From NCBI GenBank assembly GCA_025355595.1, contig JANXZI010000290.1, positions 1 through 11,204 on the forward strand: a DNA stretch of 11,204 nt, written 5' to 3'. The notes under the pieces are model-generated. The model was given only the letters and a program-made list of their open reading frames with translations. It was not told where the DNA came from and did not search any database. Both the position numbers and the translations under genes were made by a program. This document shows, in pieces, positions 6,899-11,204 of the stretch. Positions within the stretch are counted from its first letter, which is position 1; each line of letters begins with the position of its first letter. The DNA comes from Spartobacteria bacterium. GTDB lineage: Bacteria > Verrucomicrobiota > Verrucomicrobiia > Chthoniobacterales > Chthoniobacteraceae.

Positions 6899-7870
6899 TC
6901 ACAGCGAGGGCAGCGGGACGGAGTCGTGCGGGAGCACGGCGAGATTTCCGCCGGGCGCCCGGATGGTCGTGACGTGCGCGCCGACCGGCGCCCAGACAGA
7001 CGGGCCGGTGGGGCCGAAGAGCAGCGTGCATTTTGCCCCCACGGCCGCGGCCATGTGCGAGATGCCGGTGTCGTTGCCGAAATATGCGGCGCAGTGGGTG
7101 AGCAGTCCCGCCACGAGGTGCAGCGGGAGATTTCTCGCGAAGATCGGGGTATGGCCCTCGAGCTTTTTTTCGAGGTAGTCGAGCGATGCGGTGTCCGCCT
7201 CGCCGCCGATGATGAGCAGTCGCATCCCGGCGGCCGCGGCGCGATCCCCGAGTGAGCGCCAGTGTCCCACAGGCCAGTTTTTTTTCGTGCTGCCGGAGCC
7301 GGGATGAATGGCGAGAAGCGGGCGCCTGTCCCGCGGCTCGGTCCGGGCGGCGAGCCATTCGTGCGCGCTTTCGCGCGTCGCGGCCGTGGGGATGAGATGC
7401 GCGGCGGGATCGTCGAGCTGGATGCCGAGGCCGCGGAGTTCGCGCGCGAGTTGGAGGCTGGCATGGCGGTCATTCTCGATCGGCGTGTAGGCGGCGAAGA
7501 AATTACGGACGCCGGCGCGCTCAAGATTTTTCGCGAAAATCCTGTCCGGATCATACAGCCAGCTCACGACCTGATCGAAACCCTTGAAGTATTCGCACAG
7601 CTCGGGATCGAGTTCGCCGTTGTGCGCGAAGAACGCGGCGAGCGGGCCGTATTCGATGCTGCGCGCGGCGCTCGCGTAGGTCGTGCCTTCCTCCGGGCCG
7701 CAGTTCAGCGCGAGGTCGCCGGTGTTGCGGTAGCCGAGGAGCTGCATGTCGCAGCCGGGAAATTTGCGGTGCAGCGCGGCGAGCGCGGGCAGCGTCAGGA
7801 TGAAATCGCCGATCGCGCCGCCGCGGATCGCGAGGATGCGCGGGCCTGCTGTGGAATTTTCTTCCGCCAC
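6899..7870 (-). CDS. Glycosyltransferase family 9, heptosyltransferase-like
   Basis: This 323-residue cytoplasmic enzyme belongs to the GT9 (ADP-heptose:LPS heptosyltransferase-type) GT-B fold. The N-terminal Rossmann start is ILAIRGGAIGDFILTLPALA. Asp22 sits where the catalytic Asp of WaaC (Asp13) lies in GDvLhTLPAL. The C-terminal nucleotide-sugar domain shows HPGSGSTKKNWP (189-200) and the hallmark FGNDTGISHMAA (264-275, with Asp267 and His272), then LLFGPTGPSVWAP. It probably adds a sugar to lipopolysaccharide core or another envelope glycan; the actual donor and acceptor are not determinable. The length is normal for the family. The start is GTG at 7870, 2 nt after the PhoH stop, and no upstream in-frame start is usable, so it is very probably translated by coupling from the PhoH gene. 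Its tail converges on the cassette. Confidence 0.9.
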   Translation of the reverse strand: MAEENSTAGPRILAIRGGAIGDFILTLPALAALHRKFPGCDMQLLGYRNTGDLALNCGPEEGTTYASAARSIEYGPLAAFFAHNGELDPELCEYFKGFDQVVSWLYDPDRIFAKNLERAGVRNFFAAYTPIENDRHASLQLARELRGLGIQLDDPAAHLIPTAATRESAHEWLAARTEPRDRRPLLAIHPGSGSTKKNWPVGHWRSLGDRAAAAGMRLLIIGGEADTASLDYLEKKLEGHTPIFARNLPLHLVAGLLTHCAAYFGNDTGISHMAAAVGAKCTLLFGPTGPSVWAPVGAHVTTIRAPGGNLAVLPHDSVPLPSL

Positions 7871-7872
7871 GC

Positions 7873-9387
7873 TTACATGAGGTTGGCAGCCACTTCCGCC
7901 ATCTCACTGCGCTCGCCTTTGAACAAATTGATGTGCGCCATCCACGGCTGGCCTTGCAGCCGGTTGCGCGCATAGACGAGGCCGTTCGTGTGGGCGTCCA
8001 CGTAGGGATTGTCAATCTGCCCGAGGTCGCCGATGAGGATCATCTTGGCACCCTTGCCCATGCGGGTGATGAGCGTCTTCGCCTCGTGGGGCGTGAGCTG
8101 CTGCGCCTCGTCCACGATGAAGACGGCGTTCGGGATACTGCGTCCGCGGATGTGCGTGATGGCCTCGATCTCCAGCCGTCCGCTTGCGGTGAGGTGTTCC
8201 CACGGGCGCATCGGTTTCGCGGGGCCGTTTGATGGCGAGGAATTGTGCGACACAGGCTGGTGCTGATCGTCGGACTTGCGCTGGCTCTGGCGCTTGTTCT
8301 CAAATTGCTCGGGGCGGCGCGGGCGCGTGAGCAGCAGCTCCAGCGCGTCGAAGGCGGGCTGCACCCACGGCTGCATTTTTTCCTCCAGCTTGCCGGGCAG
8401 AAAACCGATGTCGCGGCCCGTGGGCATGATCACGCGGGTGATCAGCATCTTTTCAAAGACGCCAGTCTGCACCTGATCGAGCGTCGCGCCGACGCTGAGG
8501 AGCGTTTTGCCGGTGCCCGCTTTTCCATACACGGTCACGAGCGTGATCGCGGGATCGTAGAGCGCATCGAGCAGGAAACGCTGGCCGAGATTCAGTGCCG
8601 CGAGCGTGCGGCCATTGCGGATGACGATGCGGTCGCGGCGGAGCTTGTGCAGCTCGCCCCCGGCCACGTGGCGCGCGGGGATCGCGTGCGTGGGCTCCTC
8701 CTCGTTGCGCAGGAGGACGTAGTGGTTTGGGTGAAAATCCTTCGCCTCGGGGATGATGATCGTCTCCTGACTTGCGTAAGCCTGGAGCGTGTGAGGCGCG
8801 ACATCGAGCGTCTCATATTCCTCCTCGCTGCGGCGCATCGTGAGGCGGATGTCCACGTCCTCCACGCGATCGGTGCGGTAGTCCTGCGCGTTCATGCCGA
8901 GCGCGCGCGCCTTCAGCATCATGTTGAGATCTTTCGTCACCAGGATGACGTCACCCTTCTCCGCATCCGCGACTCCGCACGCGGCGGCGAGGATGCGATT
9001 GTCCGGCAGCGTGAGGTCGGCAAAAAGATCGCGCAGCGCGTTGAAACGCGGCGAGTCGCTCACGAGATGCCAGCCGTCGCCGCTGAAGCGCGCAGTGGGA
9101 TTGATGCACACGCGCAGTGTTCCGCCATTCTCCAGCTTCACGCCTGCCTGCATGTCGGCCGGGTTCATGAAGCGCTCGCTCAGTCGCCGGTGGACTTCGC
9201 GCGCGTTGGCCCCGCGCGTGGAGCTTTCGCTCTTGAACCGGTCCAGCTCCTCGAAGACTTCGACCGGGATCCACACGAAGTTGTTCTTGAACTGGAAGGG
9301 AGATCCCGGGTCGTGAATCAGGACATTGGTGTCGAGAATGTAGTGCTTGGGAACGTGGCGTGGCGCTGCGGCAGGCTTCGGTGGCAT
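7873..9387 (-). CDS. phoH: PIN-PhoH family protein (PIN RNase domain fused to PhoH ATPase)
   Basis: This 504-residue cytoplasmic fusion protein has an N-terminal PIN nuclease domain (about 14-165) with the acidic quartet in place: Asp19 in YILDTNVL, Glu47 in EVFEELD, Asp129 in LPDNRIL and Asp153 in VTKDLN. A linker/OB-like region follows (about 200-265). The PhoH P-loop ATPase/helicase-like domain has Walker A GKAGTGKT (288-295), Walker B FIVDEAQQLTPHE (423-435), and IGDLGQIDNPYVD. Characterised relatives (mycobacterial PhoH2) are ATP-dependent RNA-unwinding RNases; activity here is inferred from intact motifs. The ATG at 9387 is preferred over an upstream in-frame ATG at 9519, because the extra 44 residues are Pro/Ala/Cys-rich and not conserved-looking. 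A hydrophilic stretch at about 355-393, Gln/Ser/Asn/Lys-rich, separates two conserved ATPase segments. It is the first gene of an operon with the glycosyltransferase. Confidence 0.94.
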   Translation of the reverse strand: MPPKPAAAPRHVPKHYILDTNVLIHDPGSPFQFKNNFVWIPVEVFEELDRFKSESSTRGANAREVHRRLSERFMNPADMQAGVKLENGGTLRVCINPTARFSGDGWHLVSDSPRFNALRDLFADLTLPDNRILAAACGVADAEKGDVILVTKDLNMMLKARALGMNAQDYRTDRVEDVDIRLTMRRSEEEYETLDVAPHTLQAYASQETIIIPEAKDFHPNHYVLLRNEEEPTHAIPARHVAGGELHKLRRDRIVIRNGRTLAALNLGQRFLLDALYDPAITLVTVYGKAGTGKTLLSVGATLDQVQTGVFEKMLITRVIMPTGRDIGFLPGKLEEKMQPWVQPAFDALELLLTRPRRPEQFENKRQSQRKSDDQHQPVSHNSSPSNGPAKPMRPWEHLTASGRLEIEAITHIRGRSIPNAVFIVDEAQQLTPHEAKTLITRMGKGAKMILIGDLGQIDNPYVDAHTNGLVYARNRLQGQPWMAHINLFKGERSEMAEVAANLM

Positions 9388-9548
9388 TTGAAAAATGGTG
9401 CCCGCATCCGCAGGCCACGGCGACCGTGGACACTGAATCTTTTGCGCGCAAGGCGGGAAACGAAACAAATGCGGTGCTGCCGGAGCGCTGGCGTCCGGGA
9501 CCTTCAAGTATTTGATCACCCAGCTAAGAATCCGTCCGCTGCCCGGCT

Positions 9549-9577
9549 TTGACTTCCCACACCGAAACCCCTACAGC
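9549..9577 (+). promoter_or_regulatory. Weak possible promoter before the PQQ-like gene
   Basis: TTGACT (9549-9554, 5 of 6 matching TTGACA) and TACAGC (9572-9577, 3 of 6 matching TATAAT) lie 17 nt apart. They are only 9 nt before the ATG, so a transcript would be nearly leaderless. The -10 match is poor. The 199-nt divergent region 9388-9586 otherwise shows no clear promoter or operator. Confidence 0.18.
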
Positions 9578-9586
9578 CGCACCTCC

Positions 9587-10894
9587 ATGAACCTCCGCGC
9601 CATCATCCCTCTCGCCACCCTCGCACTTTCCGCCGCCGCCCACGCCGCGCCTGCCGCCCCGGTCGCCAATGTGAAGGCATCCGTCGCCACCACCGACTGG
9701 CCGCAGTATCGCGGCCCGAATGGCGACGGTTCCTCGTCCGAGTCACTCCCCGCTCAGTGGCCCTCCGCGCCGAAGGTGCTCTGGAAAGTTCCTGCGGGAA
9801 CCGGTTTCAGCTCCTTCGCCGTGAGCGGCGCGTGGTGCTTCTCCATCGAGGGGAAAAGTGGCGATGAAGTGCTCGTCGCGCGGGATGCGGCGACCGGCAA
9901 GGACAAGTGGACCGCCAGCCTCGGCCACGCGAAATACGACGGCGGCGGCGATGCCGGCGGCGGTGGCGACGGCCCCCGCAGCACACCCACGCTCGCCGGC
10001 CGCGTGATCGTCGCCATGCACAGCGACCTGGTGCTGCACGCATTCGACGGCGTGACCGGCAAGCCGCTCTGGAAACATGATCTCGTGAAGGAATTCGGAG
10101 GCCACGCCATCCGCTGGCAGAACGCCGCGAGCCCGCTCGTCGAGGACGGCGTGCTCTATGTCGGCGGCGGCGGCGCGGGGCAGACGTATCTCGCGCTCAA
10201 CCCGCAGACCGGCGCTGTGCTTGCGAAATCCGGCGACGGGACGATCACGCACGCCACGCCCATCGCCACGACGATCCTCGGCCAGCGCCAGATCATCTTT
10301 TACATGCAGGACGGCCTCACTTCACTCGAGCCGAAGACGCTGAAGCAGCTCTGGCACGCCGATTTCAAATACAGCACGAGCACCGCCGCGAGTCCCGTCG
10401 TCGCGGGCGACTACGTGTTTGCCAGCGCGGGCTACAACGTCGGTGCCGTGGGATTCAAAATCAGCAAGGCCGGCAGCGGGTGGAAGGCCGAGCAGGTCAT
10501 GCGCGTGCCCGGCAACAAGCAGATCGCCAACCATTGGAGCACACCCGTGCATTTCGAGGGCTACCTCTATGGCATGTTCCAGTTCAAGGAATACGGCAAG
10601 GGGCCGGTGAAGGCCGTGAAACTGCCTGATGGCGAGGTGAAGTGGGAGCAGCCCGGCTTCGGCCCCGGCAATCTCCTCCTCACCGCGGGCGGCAATCTCC
10701 TCGCGCTCACCGACGCCGGCGAAATCGTCGGCATCAAGGCATCGCCCGACAGCTACAAGGAACTCGGACGCTTCAAGGCGATCGACGGCAAATGCTGGAC
10801 GACTCCCGTGCTGAGCAATGGCCGCGTCTTCGTCCGCTCCACGAAGGAAGCCGCGTGCATCCAGCTCGGTACGCCGGTGACCGCGACAAAGTAG
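9587..10894 (+). CDS. Exported PQQ-like beta-propeller protein
   Basis: This 435-residue protein has a signal peptide (MNLRAIIPLATLALSAAAHA, cleavage likely after Ala20) followed by a beta-propeller of PQQ-like repeats. The mature start carries the motif DWPQYRGPNGDG, common at the head of such proteins in Planctomycetes and Verrucomicrobia. Blades with the tryptophan-docking pattern AxDxxTGxxxW are visible: VARDAATGKDKW at about 96-107, HAFDGVTGKPLW at about 149-160, and the weaker ALNPQTGAVLA near 202-212. Gly-rich loops (DGGGDAGGGGDG) precede GPRSTPTL. No cytochrome CxxCH motif is present, and I see no clear PQQ-binding catalytic set, so it may be a scaffold or sugar/protein-binding propeller like BamB rather than a dehydrogenase. 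ATG 9587 begins the signal peptide; the frame open to 9512 does not improve it. It is divergent from phoH. Confidence 0.85.
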   Translation: MNLRAIIPLATLALSAAAHAAPAAPVANVKASVATTDWPQYRGPNGDGSSSESLPAQWPSAPKVLWKVPAGTGFSSFAVSGAWCFSIEGKSGDEVLVARDAATGKDKWTASLGHAKYDGGGDAGGGGDGPRSTPTLAGRVIVAMHSDLVLHAFDGVTGKPLWKHDLVKEFGGHAIRWQNAASPLVEDGVLYVGGGGAGQTYLALNPQTGAVLAKSGDGTITHATPIATTILGQRQIIFYMQDGLTSLEPKTLKQLWHADFKYSTSTAASPVVAGDYVFASAGYNVGAVGFKISKAGSGWKAEQVMRVPGNKQIANHWSTPVHFEGYLYGMFQFKEYGKGPVKAVKLPDGEVKWEQPGFGPGNLLLTAGGNLLALTDAGEIVGIKASPDSYKELGRFKAIDGKCWTTPVLSNGRVFVRSTKEAACIQLGTPVTATK

Positions 10895-11022
10895 CCGCCG
10901 ACGGAAGGAGGCGGGCGCTTCGAGTTCGGCGAACGTTCCTCCTGGCCACCATCGCCGCACGTTCAGAGAGAAACGCGGGATCGTTGTCCGAAAGAAACAG
11001 CTGCTCGGTGTTAGAACGACAC

Positions 11023-11204
11023 ATGAATCCGATCCTGAAGCTGCTCGCCCTTCTCAGCCTCGCCGGAGCACTGCCGCTCACAGCCGCCGACGCTGCGAAG
11101 CCCAACCTTGTCTTCATCCTCGCCGATGATCTCGGCTACGGAGATCTCGGTTGCTATAACAAGGACTCGAAGATCCCCACGCCAAATCTGGATCGGCTCG
11201 CGGT
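11023..11204 (+). CDS. Secreted sulfatase, N-terminal fragment
   Basis: This gene is cut by the window end; 60 complete codons are visible. Residues 1-24 form a signal peptide (MNPILKLLALLSLAGALPLT, then AADA). Directly after it comes the sulfatase/alkaline phosphatase superfamily start KPNLVFILADDLGYGDLGCY, where Asp35-Asp36 are the expected calcium ligands, followed by IPTPNLDRLA. Members (S1 family arylsulfatases) remove sulfate esters, commonly from polysaccharides in this phylum. The active-site formylglycine motif (CxPxR or SxPxR) and the rest lie beyond the window, so activity and substrate are unknown. The gene follows the propeller gene by 128 nt on the same strand; a good promoter or terminator is not evident in that gap. 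Confidence 0.9.
   Translation, partial: MNPILKLLALLSLAGALPLTAADAAKPNLVFILADDLGYGDLGCYNKDSKIPTPNLDRLA

Noticed and set aside
7262..7975. 237-codon + strand frame opposite the glycosyltransferase
   Set aside because: It is the antisense shadow of a well-supported GT9 gene and has no recognisable domain.
8245..9552. 435-codon open frame on the + strand opposite phoH
   Set aside because: It is antisense to a gene with full PIN and PhoH motifs. Its product is Arg/Ala/His-rich without domains, as expected for a GC3-driven shadow frame.
10906..10943. Possible terminator hairpin after the PQQ-like gene (AGGAGG 10906-10911 with CCTCCT 10938-10943)
   Set aside because: Only 6 bp pair before a large asymmetric internal loop; the inner TTCG/CGAA stem is 4 bp and there is no T-tract.
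10984..11017. Possible sulfatase promoter (TTGTCC with TGtTAGAAC)
   Set aside because: Spacing is 22 nt and the -10-like element ends 5 nt before the ATG, so transcription would start inside the start codon.

Overview
The window looks like chromosomal DNA from a high-GC member of the Verrucomicrobia. The strongest clue is four consecutive genes (about 1793-6880) that match, from memory, the 'Verru_Chthon cassette' proteins D, B, C and A, families known essentially from that phylum. The secreted PQQ-like propeller protein, sulfatase and esterase, and the lack of Shine-Dalgarno sequences at every start, fit the same group. There are no RNA genes, transposons, CRISPR arrays or phage genes, and no gene-free stretch reaches 300 bases.

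Layout, left to right. (1) 2-490, +: C-terminal end of a parvulin/SurA/PpiD-like peptidyl-prolyl isomerase, followed 19 nt later by a small TPR protein (510-848, +). (2) 891-1610, -: a secreted SGNH/GDSL esterase of the rhamnogalacturonan-acetylesterase type, convergent with the TPR gene and divergent from the cassette. (3) 1793-6880, +: the four-gene cassette D-B-C-A, tightly packed with overlapping stop/start codons. D, B and C carry type IV prepilin/pseudopilin leader peptides. A has a GspK-like N-terminal helix and a very large exported domain. (4) 6899-9387, -: an operon of a PIN-PhoH protein and, 2 nt after it, a GT9 heptosyltransferase-like glycosyltransferase, converging on the cassette. 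(5) 9587-10894, +: an exported PQQ-like beta-propeller protein. (6) 11023-end, +: the N-terminus of a secreted sulfatase, cut by the window edge.

The most interesting system is the cassette. Its order and N-terminal helices parallel gspH-gspI-gspJ-gspK, the minor pseudopilins that form the tip of a type II secretion pseudopilus. I read it as a lineage-specific tip complex in which the K-like subunit has grown to about 984 residues and contains a central segment of distinctly lower GC. No secretion ATPase, inner-membrane platform, secretin or prepilin peptidase is encoded here, so the cassette must borrow these from elsewhere or work differently. The other genes (esterase, sulfatase, propeller protein, glycosyltransferase) are envelope or polysaccharide themed, but nothing in the sequence ties them directly to the cassette.
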